From Leishmania martiniquensis (taxonomy: Eukaryota; Euglenozoa; Kinetoplastea; Trypanosomatida; Trypanosomatidae), in assembly GCF_017916325.1 (NCBI RefSeq), contig NC_090151.1, positions 506,001 to 570,000 on the forward strand: a stretch of 64,000 bases of DNA, in the 5' to 3' direction. Made by a program: the position numbers and the translations under genes. This document shows, piece after piece, positions 37,601-46,720 of this stretch (positions are counted from its first letter, which is position 1; each line of letters opens with the position of its first letter). Under the pieces are notes generated by a model. That model searched no databases, was not told the origin of the DNA, and saw only the letters and a program-made list of their open reading frames with translations.

Positions 37601-40039
37601 GTGGTCATCCTCCATGCACTTCCGCGACGCGGCGATGAGCTCGCCAGTGTGGGGGTCCGTGGTGGTGTAGGTGCTCGGCTGAATGAGGGAGGTGCCGTGC
37701 ATGCTGACGCCGTTTCTTCTGGGCATGCCACCGCGACTCTCCACCACACCCGTTACGTAACGCACAATAACCGAAATCAGCTGCTTACCCGTCCACAGGG
37801 GACGCGGCATCAGCACCGCGGGGACGGGAATAAGCTCCGTCAGCGTCGCGTGCGCGCTCAGCGGGTTGCCGTGCTTCTGCAAGTACGGCGCGATGCCGTT
37901 GTAGACAAGCTGTACAAAGATGTGATGCGCCAGAAAGTTGTCGCGGAGAGTCAGCAGCACGCCGGCGACCACGTGATCCTGAATAAAGCCGCGGATCGGC
38001 TTGCCAGAGGTCGGGATGAGGTAGTTGAGGTTGGCGTCCATGAGACAGTCGAGCTCCGCCTTGGCCTCGAGGCTTTGCACAACGTGAATGTTCATCTCAT
38101 CACCATCAAAGTCGGCGTTGTACGAGCTTCCGTTAACGTAGTGGAAGCGGAGTGTCTTCAGCCCAGACAGCACCTTGGCGCGGTACGCCATCATGGACAC
38201 CTTGTGCAGGGTCGGCTGGCGATTGAAGATGAGGTGGTCGCCATCGAGGATATGCCGGTGAACTGTGAGGGAGCCGGTCTGAGCCATCGCAAAGTACTTC
38301 ATGGCATGCTGCCGCCGAATCAGCTCCGGTACGTGCAAGTCCACGAAGCGCGTTTCGCCGCTCGGCAGACCGATTTCTAGGTGCGTGGCACCCGGGTATA
38401 CATCCGGGCCATTCATGACGCATCGCTTGAGGAACAGCATGCGCGCTGGCGAGTAGCTGCTCACCAGCTCCGGATACGTCAGCGCACGGGCGAAGGGGCG
38501 GGGCAGTAGCACCTCATTCGGCTCCAGTAAGTAATCGGGTGATATGACGCTACGGCACGCCTGGTTCACACGCTTGCCCATCATGTGCATGCGGAACAGG
38601 CCCTCTTTCTTGGCGAAGCTCTCCAGCACATCCGTGTACACCTCTGTCACCTTGGCCTGAAGGTTCCGCAGGTTGTGTTCCTGTGCGATCTCCTGCGCCG
38701 TGCTTACGAGGTTGCGCTCTGCGGTCGAGTGGTTAGCGAGGACGTAGTACGCCTCGATCTGCTCAACAAACTGAAGCACGTCGGAGAGGGCGCGCGTGCG
38801 GGCGTCAGGGACGATGCCGCCGGACTCGGAGATCTGCACGCCGGAGGAGAGGCGCAGGGGTAGCGGCGGCACCAGCAATTTATCCACAAAGAAAACTTTG
38901 TAGTAGTACATGGGCGGGAGGGCGCACGCGCACGGCATGCGTAGGGTGGCCTCGCCGAGGTGCGGAAAGAGGGCGGCGAGAATCGCGGACTCGCGCTGGC
39001 ACAGCTGCTTGACGTGCTCTCGCACCCACGACGTGCGGAAGTACGTGTGACTGCGGCCCTGACGGCGGTTCATTTCCTCCCACTCCCGCAGCTGTGCCAT
39101 CGTCAGCCCGCCGTTAGCCACGTTGAAGTCGGCGTTCTTCTTGTTGAAGTAGAAGAAGAGATGGCCATTCTTCGTCGTGATGCGGGGCGAGATGCCCTGA
39201 CAGTGCGCGCACACATTGCCGAACTCGCGGAAGCTGCGCAGCGCCTGCTTGCAGATTTCATTACGGACATCGAGGACCGGTTTTCGGAAGCTGTCAGCGC
39301 TGCCGTCCGCGTGCGCCAATGCCTCTCCTGCCGCATCCCCGAGCGGGGGCGGCGCAGCGACGCCGTGGCGGCGCAGCAGCGTTTCGACGTGATCCAGCAT
39401 AAGAGGGATGTCGTTGATGACGGTTTCGTTGGCGTCTCGGCGGCGCCGGCTGCGCATCTCCTGTCCGTGCGCGTTTGCCACCATGTCAAGGAAGCGCAAC
39501 GCCTCGCCAATCAAGCCGGCATCAACGAGGCGAAGTGCCTGCTGGTAGCGCATCACATCGAACTCGGGTACACGAAATCGGTGGCAGAAGAAGCACTCGG
39601 CCTGCAGCAGCTGCTCTACCTCCTGGGCGAGGTGCGGGTTGATGACGCTGAGGCGCTCCTGCGACCGGCTCAGATCGTTTGGGTAGCGGCGTGGCATGCT
39701 GATGTACCCGTAATGTCCCTGGCAGCGCTCGTTGCCGTACTTGGAGTTGAGTGTGTTACAGCATGTCGAGCACGCCTGCGGAGGAAACGTGCGTGCATCA
39801 AAGTTGCCCATGCGGGTGTCGTAGAACGTGGCGTGGGTTCCGTCTCGTCGTACCGCTGGGGCCCACGGCGCCAGTCGATCCTCCTGTCCGCAGCGCACGC
39901 GCACCTCGACGAAGGCGAGGCGCGCCATGTCCTCGGAGGTCATGAGGGAAAGGGAAACACCGCTCTTCCGCTCGTGGACGGTACGCGTGCGCAGATCGCC
40001 CACGTACGCGTGGAAGGGGAAAGCAGTGGTGAGGGACAT
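34658..40039 (-). CDS. RPA1: DNA-directed RNA polymerase I largest subunit (1793 aa)
   Basis: Catalytic subunit of RNA polymerase I, which transcribes rRNA genes in the nucleolus. N-terminal zinc-binding residues C90, C93, C106, H109 and a second cluster C149/C152 belong to the clamp. The active-centre Mg-binding loop is NADFDGDE, with DFDGD at 643-647. The trigger-loop/bridge region carries AGEPSTQMTLNTFHSAGS (about 1222-1240), followed by VTEGIPRLRELL. The IPRLRE form and the lack of a heptad C-terminal tail fit Pol I rather than Pol II or III. An acidic, low-complexity insert (about 1390-1525, with runs of Asp/Glu and a KKPR patch) sits in the jaw region, as in other Pol I subunits. The protein is of usual family length. 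ATG 40039 is needed because the next methionine (M33) lies inside a conserved block. Confidence 0.95.
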   Translation of the reverse strand: MSLTTAFPFHAYVGDLRTRTVHERKSGVSLSLMTSEDMARLAFVEVRVRCGQEDRLAPWAPAVRRDGTHATFYDTRMGNFDARTFPPQACSTCCNTLNSKYGNERCQGHYGYISMPRRYPNDLSRSQERLSVINPHLAQEVEQLLQAECFFCHRFRVPEFDVMRYQQALRLVDAGLIGEALRFLDMVANAHGQEMRSRRRRDANETVINDIPLMLDHVETLLRRHGVAAPPPLGDAAGEALAHADGSADSFRKPVLDVRNEICKQALRSFREFGNVCAHCQGISPRITTKNGHLFFYFNKKNADFNVANGGLTMAQLREWEEMNRRQGRSHTYFRTSWVREHVKQLCQRESAILAALFPHLGEATLRMPCACALPPMYYYKVFFVDKLLVPPLPLRLSSGVQISESGGIVPDARTRALSDVLQFVEQIEAYYVLANHSTAERNLVSTAQEIAQEHNLRNLQAKVTEVYTDVLESFAKKEGLFRMHMMGKRVNQACRSVISPDYLLEPNEVLLPRPFARALTYPELVSSYSPARMLFLKRCVMNGPDVYPGATHLEIGLPSGETRFVDLHVPELIRRQHAMKYFAMAQTGSLTVHRHILDGDHLIFNRQPTLHKVSMMAYRAKVLSGLKTLRFHYVNGSSYNADFDGDEMNIHVVQSLEAKAELDCLMDANLNYLIPTSGKPIRGFIQDHVVAGVLLTLRDNFLAHHIFVQLVYNGIAPYLQKHGNPLSAHATLTELIPVPAVLMPRPLWTGKQLISVIVRYVTGVVESRGGMPRRNGVSMHGTSLIQPSTYTTTDPHTGELIAASRKCMEDDHVQFFESELITGILCKNQLGSSNLSVVHVIHEIYGPHMVGELFGALGRVLSMSLQREGFSIGMDDMLLLQEERRAALLRELDNAPLSLPDDEASVMPVIMRMATNLQKEFVPGRMLRPFPHNQLLTMTMSGAKGSNTNAIQMSLGLGQQLFDGRRVKRMNSGKTLPPFFVAETRARSLGYAMGRFTSGIRPAEYTFHAMAGRDGLIDTAVKTSRSGHLQRCLVKGLESLVVHWDHSVRDANGSVIQFLYGGDGLDPMRTSSLQAWEVVKDNCVDLGRKMNVNTGVLTSEEEVEETALRNSHGKRGRAQGTAAAMRAAQRALLEAEAQRDPLPAHYKASLDRYLATKAPYPLFKKVSQVVRWAKNGVLEEKLHEKREESIQYYRDVMTELTARRRVRAYCDAGEPVGLLAAQAAGEPSTQMTLNTFHSAGSTVTHVTEGIPRLRELLIYASVQKVAIVVPVEKATEADEEAISRILQVGVATRLTDCMARVPPADAATRRAARGGAAKVDTMPGYHYHVTRTAEGTQVTVALLFSKMLLSQKQRAMCMSKAEHLQSFTQTLKSFARQVVTALRGRSKEEREGAGGPMRGATQDPSSLMDDGGAAAGGGMSDNDDDMEEQPTQMNTPALGAGLAPSATGSELGRDDMMPDRGDDGGSSEGDEDDDDDETVDAADGSRGRKGGGRISPMHKKPRLEEDDNEEEDEDGTGFFWKSTSNGEAASTASGEVSYDSFPMVCVLYGNKKYRVEIAPLLREAALRDGVVPMPEDLFIVNVSIQTSDQVVTVIPDVLESALSQQTFPSWLTQFDAVSYTRKAEDPTCGEMVFQGSSATIRSVTAFLALFTVRARAIKVRKARSTDIRDMCNSFGVESGYKALFDELEKLFKRYSVDYHHLTLIADAATHRGVWENFNFTGVISHSASPLFQMTFASSKRFLHTALTRGVGDELHSISSAIMVGERPRVGTALVRVGQDPQILRDVMEKNGS

Positions 40040-40041
40040 CT
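40040..40041 (-). promoter_or_regulatory. AG directly abutting the RPA1 start codon
   Basis: Coding-strand sequence reads a C/T-rich run (40066-40045) then GCGAG and at once ATG. If this AG is the acceptor, the genomic 5' UTR is zero nucleotides. No other good pyrimidine tract lies within about 90 nt upstream. Confidence 0.35.
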
Positions 40042-42177
40042 CGCAGAGAGGAGGAGGTGGTGGTGGGGCACCCCCTGCTGATGTCCGGCGTTAAATATTA
40101 TGCGCTTTCCTCTTTGGTTAGTCGTTCGTTAAGGAGTGATGAAAGCGCACGCGCTGACCCACGACGATGGTCTCTTGTGCACAAAGACTGCCAATCGAAT
40201 GCGCATCAACAGGTGCCCCACCCACAGAGGTCTTTGGCGCCCGCGCAGTGGGAGGAAGAGAAAAAGAGAGACGGTCCAATGAGCGAAGCCAAGTCAGTGA
40301 GCCAGCGGGACAGCTGGCATGAAGAGCGACAGCAGCGCGTTTCGCTACACACCTGCACTACTCTTCTGTGTAGGTCTGCGCAGAAGGCGTGAGCATGCCG
40401 CGCATCGATGCGGGCGTTGCCAAGGGAAGCACATGTCAGAAGAAAGGGGAGGAGAGGAGTGGAGGGGATGCCGAAGGGAGGAAGAGGGCGAGGCAGAGCA
40501 GCATCGTACCGAAATGCAAAGGAGCGCGAGAGTGCGCGCGTGCGTGTGTGAGGGGGGGCGGTGATTAGGTGGGGGTGTAAGTAAGGTGCGTGTGCGGCGG
40601 CGCGCCTGCTCCATCCGCCGAGGGCCGCGACGATGAGCGCAGGAGAGGAGCGGGGGGAGGGAGGGAAGGGGACAAAAGGAAATAGCCGTGGTGGGGTAGG
40701 GCATGTAACGCAGCACCCAACCATCGATGCAAGTGGGCGCACACACACGCACGCGAGCTTGCCCCCCCCTCCACAGACACAGACACAGACACACACTAGT
40801 TCTGCCATAGCCTCTTCTCCGCTCGCTTTCTCTTAGGCCACGCTAGCAGTTGTGCGATGCCCAACGAACAGACGCACGCGCAGACGCATGTGGAGATGTG
40901 TGCAGGCGCGCATATCGGTGGACGCTCTGAGGATCCAAAAAAAAAAAGGAAAAACATTCGAGAGATCGCCTCTGACTTCAACGCCTCTGCGGGCATCGCG
41001 TCACGCGCACGGAGGCGCACATAAAATACGCCGCCACTGAGGGCCTCCCCTCCCCCTCTCCCCAACAGATCTGACAGGAGTTTGTCGAACACGACAGAAA
41101 AAAACACGCAAAGAAGAAAACGCTGACAGAGTTGCACGAGCGAGCGACAAAAAGAGAAGAAAAAAGGGGATGCACAACAGCACACGCCTCGTCTACTGCT
41201 TCGACGGCGTCAATCAAGACGTCCTCGTCGAGGAGGCGAGAGGGGAAGGGGGAAGTCGGTGGCAAGGACGGCACGAAGAGGGATACCTCCTCGTACGCTA
41301 TTTTCGCTTGCTCCACACACACACACACACGCACACACACACTTGTAGACACACTGCAGGACCGACCGTCTATCACCCGCGCCCACGCGCGACACAAACA
41401 CCAGAGGCGGGGTGGGAATCGAAGGGGGGCGACAGATACAGCAAGAAAGGGGACCGCAGTAGTCGAGGCTAGAGAAGCTGCCGCCAAGTTGAACCAAAAT
41501 GTAACGCTCCATACTCAACCCCCTCCCCCTCTGACCCGCCTGCACACCGGCAGAGACGGGGCCGTCCGCGCTTTGCTGCGCTGCCTACTGTGCCCATCGC
41601 GGCACTCTAATCAGCATCTTCTCTTCCCTCCCCCCTCTTTCCTGCTCCCCGTCCCCGCTGTTCCTCGGCAGAGCCCACTGCCACGAACGACCGCACCCTA
41701 TTCCGATACCACTCCTACCCCCACCCTGTGTGCTCGCTTGAAATAGCTTCCCTCCTCCTTCAGGTACGACCCACTGACACAGACACACTCTTGCATTCGA
41801 CTCGCTCCCTTTTCTGCTGTGAGCAGCCGAGAGGGGAGGGGGAGGGGGATGCTAGCACATCACGTACAGTCAGCGGTGCGCCGCTGCTCCCAAAAAAGAG
41901 AAGGAAACGCGAGCTTCAACCATAACAGTGCTCGCAGAGCAAAGAGGGCGTCACACATCTTCTGCCAGACTGGTGCGCGTGCGTGCTTGCCCCCAATGAG
42001 TGGGCAGGAGTAGGACATGAACCCTGAGCAGTGGATGACACGCTCGCTGCCCCGACACACCCATTGAAGTACACGCGCGCCGGGCCCGTCTCGGCAAACC
42101 TCTTCACCTGCACGCCAGCGCCATTTTTTTTCCTCATTACAGTCTGACCTGTCCGTCTCGGCGAATTCCCCATCTAT
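40042..42177. other. Intergenic region, amidase to RPA1
   Basis: No supported gene. It contains G/GA-rich plus-strand DNA (40440-40690), an A run at 40938-40949, a CA run at 41313-41342, and a markedly C/T-rich plus-strand segment at 41505-41720 that reverses the usual strand bias of this window. Confidence 0.6.
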
Positions 42178-43977
42178 TCAGTAGTCGGTGCCCTCGAGCA
42201 GCGCCCATGATGGGTAGCGGTACCCGCCGAGGGCGTCTTTGAGAGCAATCGCGACGCTGATGCAGAGCTCATCCTGGTGCGTCGCGGACACTACCTGAAC
42301 GCCCTTGGGAAGGTGGAAGTCGGGCGGCAGCCGCTTGGAGCGTTCCTCGTGAATGGAAATGCTCTTGCGGCGATTGGCCATGATGCCACCGGGCCAGACA
42401 GGACAGGCGGTCGCTGGCAGCTGCAGGACGTTGAAGGCCGCGGTGTACTGGAACTGGAACGGGTTCCACAGCGGAAAATGGTGCCGCGGGGCTGCTGTGG
42501 GGAAGGTCGGGGCGATAATGATGCCGTCAACGGCCAGGAGCGACTCGAGCCCCATCTTGAATGGCAGCAGCCCCTCATCGCGGCTAATCGTCATCCATCG
42601 TGGCATGACCATCTCCGCCGTCTCTAGCAAGCAGAGCGTTATCGCAGGGAGCGTGTGTTGAGAGCGGCCGAACAGCCAGCGGATCGCCTCGGCGCACCAG
42701 TTGACGCCTCCTGCATGTCCCTGTGACATGGATAAGCTGAACTTCGACTCCGTCGGGTCTTTCGTGAGAACCGACGTCCACATAGACAGAATGCGCGCGA
42801 AGGGCTGAAACTCCGGCGGCACAACCCCACCAGTTGAGCGCGACGGTGTGCGGACATTGATGTACGTCACCTTGGCGTTGTAGCGCGCACGAAGTGCCTC
42901 TGCCGCTGCGTGCACAGCCTCGATTTGGCTCTCCGACACGTGAACAAATGGGAGGCCGTAGTCCTCGAGCGCGTAGACGCGAAGTTGGTGATGACTGAGG
43001 TCCAGCACCTTCTTGAGCGGTGAGCAGGGTGGGTAGATGACCGGGTCGAGCCGGAAGCCGCCGCGTGCGGCAATCTGTGATAGCGGGATGAGGTCCTCAG
43101 GAAAGCGGCAGATAGGGCCTGTGGCCATGTAGTGGTTCGCGGACGTCTTCGGACTCGGAAACTGGCCCACATTGGATATGTAGTGCGGGCTTGCCTTGTG
43201 CCCGTAGACGCCGTTGAAAAAGGCCGGCATGCGGATGGAGCCGCCAATGTCGCTGCCTAGGCTGAAGGTGGAGAAGGCGGCACCGGCAGCGGCCCCTTCG
43301 CCGCCGCTGCTGCCGCCCACTAGGCAGCGAGTGTCGTAGGGGTTGCTGCTGATGCCGTACATGTAGTTGGAGCTCTCGAACCACATACAGAGCTCGCTGG
43401 TGTTGGTGACGCCGAGGATGATAGCGCCAGCGTCGCGGAAGTTCTTCACGACGGGACTGTCCACCTCGGAGAAGATGTCACGACGGTAAGGGTTGCCCGA
43501 TGTGTTGGGGCAGCCGCGGCACTCCATACACTCCTTGATGGTGCACGGCACGCCGAGCAGCCAGCTCGGCATCCGCTTCGGGTCCTTATGCTGCCGCCAC
43601 GCAGCCCAGACGTGGTCCGCCGCGGCGGCCGCCTCCATGGCCTCGTCAAAGCAGTCGAACACGAGCGCGTTCACGTACGGGTTCACGCTCTTGATGTGCT
43701 CAATGAAGGTACGGACGACTTCGACACAGCTGAGGCGTCCCTCGCGGTAAGCTTTACTGAGCTCCAGCGCGGAGAGCTGCTGACAGTACGCGATGGGCCT
43801 CTGCGGAACCTGTCGTGACGTGCGTGGACCCGCCTGCATGAAGGCGCTCATCCACCAATTACAGAGTCCACACACAGCCCCACCATAGGTAATGAGGCCG
43901 AGAAGGTACGCAAAGTGGTACGCGAGTGCCGCGCCGGCGATGATGACGAGCACCAGAGCGACTTTGAGGGAGCCCAT
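42178..43977 (-). CDS. Membrane-anchored amidase, fatty-acid amide hydrolase type (599 aa)
   Basis: Amidase-signature serine hydrolase. The Ser-Ser-Lys triad is complete: K148 (VPCTIKE), S223 (GGSSGGEGA) and S247 (GSDIGGSIR). The spacings K+75 and S+24 equal those of mammalian FAAH (K142, S217, S241). The N-terminus (MGSLKVALVLVIIAGAALAY) is a hydrophobic helix that would anchor the protein, again as in FAAH. Substrates are likely lipid or aryl amides such as N-acylethanolamines; this is inferred from the layout. Family length is normal. The frame stays open for 68 codons upstream with only a GTG start, but the ATG at 43977 directly precedes the membrane helix. A pyrimidine tract and AG at 44037-44036 give a 5' UTR of about 58 nt. 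Confidence 0.9.
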   Translation of the reverse strand: MGSLKVALVLVIIAGAALAYHFAYLLGLITYGGAVCGLCNWWMSAFMQAGPRTSRQVPQRPIAYCQQLSALELSKAYREGRLSCVEVVRTFIEHIKSVNPYVNALVFDCFDEAMEAAAAADHVWAAWRQHKDPKRMPSWLLGVPCTIKECMECRGCPNTSGNPYRRDIFSEVDSPVVKNFRDAGAIILGVTNTSELCMWFESSNYMYGISSNPYDTRCLVGGSSGGEGAAAGAAFSTFSLGSDIGGSIRMPAFFNGVYGHKASPHYISNVGQFPSPKTSANHYMATGPICRFPEDLIPLSQIAARGGFRLDPVIYPPCSPLKKVLDLSHHQLRVYALEDYGLPFVHVSESQIEAVHAAAEALRARYNAKVTYINVRTPSRSTGGVVPPEFQPFARILSMWTSVLTKDPTESKFSLSMSQGHAGGVNWCAEAIRWLFGRSQHTLPAITLCLLETAEMVMPRWMTISRDEGLLPFKMGLESLLAVDGIIIAPTFPTAAPRHHFPLWNPFQFQYTAAFNVLQLPATACPVWPGGIMANRRKSISIHEERSKRLPPDFHLPKGVQVVSATHQDELCISVAIALKDALGGYRYPSWALLEGTDY

Positions 43978-46396
43978 GGCGGCTGGCCGTGTCTGGGAAG
44001 AGATGACGCTGACACAGAAGCGGAGAGCGGCACGGCTGAGAGCAAACGAAAATGGGAACAACGCGCAGAGGTGCACACTGTCGCTTTCCTCGTTTTTTTT
44101 CCGGTAATGCAAAAGCCGCGACAAAACGGCAGACAATGGCGATGCGCCCGCGTGTGTGAGTGCGTGTAGGTGTGCGCGCACCTCTCTGGCACGGCGGATG
44201 TAATGTCTGCGCTTGGTGATCTTGGACTCGGGTCAACACGCCGACGCCCCCCTCCCCCCGGCCCGCAGGAGTGTGTGAGGGTGCACACGCACACGCACGT
44301 CAGCAGGATCGCCAGCTGTCAAGAACAAGGGGAGGATGCCGACTGAAAGAGGGGAGCAGGCGAGGAGCCGGTGCAAAGTGCACCCAGTGATAGAGGACGG
44401 GACGGCGAAGAAGGGGAGGGGCGGTGCTTTGTCTGGTCCGGCGGGTCAGGAGGGAGGAGGAGGAGGGTGGGGGTGGCGCGACAGCAACGAAGGGGAGTGA
44501 TTGATTAATACGCAGCGGAAAAAGAAGACGGTGCGCTTTAAGAGAGGAACTGAGCACAGAGGAGAATGGACGATGGCCGGGACGACGTCGACGCACTCTC
44601 TCACACACAGGACGCGGCGGCGGCGGCCTGTGGCGGACACACCTGCTCGAAACGACAAGCAGGCAATTCCGCGCTGAAAGAGCAACCTGAGCGAAAGAGT
44701 ATTTGGAAGAAAAAAGATGTGCGTGCGCGTGAGAGAGGGGAAGGGTGAAGAGCTGTGCTGACGGAGACGATGCCAGTGGGAGGATATGCCTTCGTTTATG
44801 GGTGTGCCTAGGCGATAAATTGTCTGTATTCGCGCCGCCGCCGCCCTCTCCTCCTCCTATCCCCCGGTAGATGCGGCGTACAGGGAGGCGACGTCGCCAG
44901 AGGACGCGCGAGCGAGCGAGCGAGGGAGGGAGGGGGAGAAGATGGTGATGCAGTTCGCGAGGAGTGAACCAGCCAAGGAAGTGCAGTACGAGCACCCAAC
45001 AACTAAAAGAGGGCAGAGGAGAGAGGCAAGCAAACTACGAAGGAAAGTGACAACTGTATAGATGTATGCATATATATATGTACGTATATATATACATACA
45101 TATACATATGTATATATATATGTGGGTGTGGGTGGGTGGTGTGGGGGTGGTGCGCACGCGATCGTATCTACCAAAAGTGCAACGATTGTCCGAAGGAGGC
45201 GTGAGACCCTTCGGCAGATGATGGCGTTTAGCGTTCGCCTGCGCTGGTGGAGGCGGCCGAAGTTGTTGGGAGGCGCATAGGAGGGCGGAAAAGGAGGAGA
45301 GGTACCGCAGGCAAGCGCGCCACGCACCCTCTGCAAGGAGGAGGAGGGGGAGGGGAGGGCACAGAACCTCGCCACTCAACAGCCATGGGCGGAGGTCATG
45401 ATGGCCACTCTGTACGGTGAGGTGAAGAGCGCATGATTTGGCACAGTGGAATGTCGGCTTATTATCTCTGTATTTGAAACGGTGCGGAGTCGCTCGCAGG
45501 CTTGCACTGGAAGCAGAAACGTGCGTGCGTGTCGAGAGCCTCGACTCCTGCCTCTTCCCATGGCTCGGCAGCGGAGCAGCGGCGTACCCTCCTCTTGGTT
45601 GCCACTCGACTCCACTCTGGCCGTCTGTCGGGCCACTCTCTCCACAGGTTTCGGGCAGAGGGAGACAGGCATGGACAGCGACCCATGTCGGTGAGCGGCG
45701 CAGCAGAGGAAGGCGGAATGGCCAGAATGAAGAGGGACAGGTGTGTGTGTGTGTGGGGGGGGGCGGCCCACATGCCTTCCCAGTTTCGCATCGCCATCTC
45801 GGCGTCTGCGCCTGCGTGCGCTCGACAAGACGACAGCTCATCGACAGGGATGCACGCACACGCAGAGCGGGCGTGAGCTCCGGAAGAGTTGTCGAGAGAA
45901 GAAAAAACGGGGTAGGTGAACACTAAAGGTAGGAGGAGGACTCTTAATTATGCTGTGTGCCACCCACACACACTACCCACCCCCCTCCCCGCCCCCTTCT
46001 GGCACCGTCACACAAAGCCCAAACCACACCGACAGCACACAACGACCAGTGATATGCGGAGATCGACACAATCGCGTACACTAACGCGCGCGCACAGCGA
46101 TGGAGAGCACAAGCCGATCCTTAGTTGCCACATACACGAATAGGAGGAATGAAGAGAGCCAAAAGAAGACGTTGACTGTGACGTCCACACAGTGGCAGAG
46201 GAGAGCGGAAGGGTGGGGGGTGGGGCAGGCGATCGTGTGCGGCGCCTGTGGCAAACACATGTGACAAGGAAGGGGCATCAACGAGCGGGGGAGTCGACTC
46301 CTGCACGCCAAGGCATCTGCCGTCCATCCTCTGTCTCCTCTTCCCCTTCCCCCCAACCTCTGCCATGCTGCCTCCTAACGCGGCTCTTACCACTTC
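43978..46396. other. Intergenic region, NAA38-like gene to amidase
   Basis: No supported gene in 2.4 kb. It contains the amidase acceptor region (to about 44110), GA-rich plus-strand patches (44400-44470, 44905-44945, 45340-45360), a striking AT island (45063-45122) and a GT/G run at 45742-45763. It is presumably the 3' UTR of the NAA38-like gene. Confidence 0.6.
45063..45122. repeat. 60-bp AT-rich island of TATA/TACATA units
   Basis: About 60 bases made almost entirely of A and T, with imperfect palindromic TATATATA/TACATATGTA units, inside DNA that is otherwise more than half G+C. It could fold into a hairpin in the transcript. Confidence 0.8.
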
Positions 46397-46720
46397 TTAC
46401 ATCACCAACGCCCGCGTCTTCTCGGCCTCGCCGCTGGTGAGCGCAATCGGCCTGAGACCTGGCTGGCGGCGGTGCAGCCCTTTAACATACTTGAAAGGAA
46501 TAGCGAGCAGATTGAGCCCGCGCATGGTGACTTCGCCATCTTTGAAGACACGCTGCTCGACAGCAGCCTGCAGCAGCAGGTCACCACTCCCCTCGTAGGC
46601 GATGAGAGTACCAGCAATGACGCGACCGTCCGTCAGCTCAACGCGCAGCTCACGACCGAGGAACGGGTGACCATCTGCGGCGCCAGTGCCGGCGGCGTAT
46701 CTGTTGCCGTTGGCGGCCAT
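46397..46720 (-). CDS. LSM-domain protein, NAA38/LSMD1-like (107 aa)
   Basis: Single Sm fold. The Sm1 motif spans about 20-51 (FLGRELRVELTDGRVIAGTL then GDLLLQ) and Sm2 about 67-81 (RGLNLLAIPFKYVKGL). The order LGRxLRVxLTDGR matches NAA38/LSMD1, the small auxiliary subunit of the NatC N-terminal acetyltransferase, better than the spliceosomal Sm or LSm1-8 proteins. In particular Sm2 lacks the canonical RG-Asn/Asp signature of RNA-binding Sm proteins. The role would be co-translational N-terminal acetylation in the cytosol. The ATG at 46720 is preceded by a pyrimidine tract and an AG at 46748-46747 (5' UTR 26 nt). A divergent LSm RNA-binding protein remains possible. Confidence 0.8.
   Translation of the reverse strand: MAANGNRYAAGTGAADGHPFLGRELRVELTDGRVIAGTLIAYEGSGDLLLQAAVEQRVFKDGEVTMRGLNLLAIPFKYVKGLHRRQPGLRPIALTSGEAEKTRALVM

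Noticed and set aside
38960..40081. A 373-codon plus-strand frame and another at 37241-38380
   Set aside because: Also shadows of RPA1, with no recognisable protein character.
43978..44181. N-terminal extension of the amidase by 68 codons
   Set aside because: It would need a GTG start, crosses the likely splice acceptor at 44037-44036 and precedes a perfectly good ATG next to the membrane helix.
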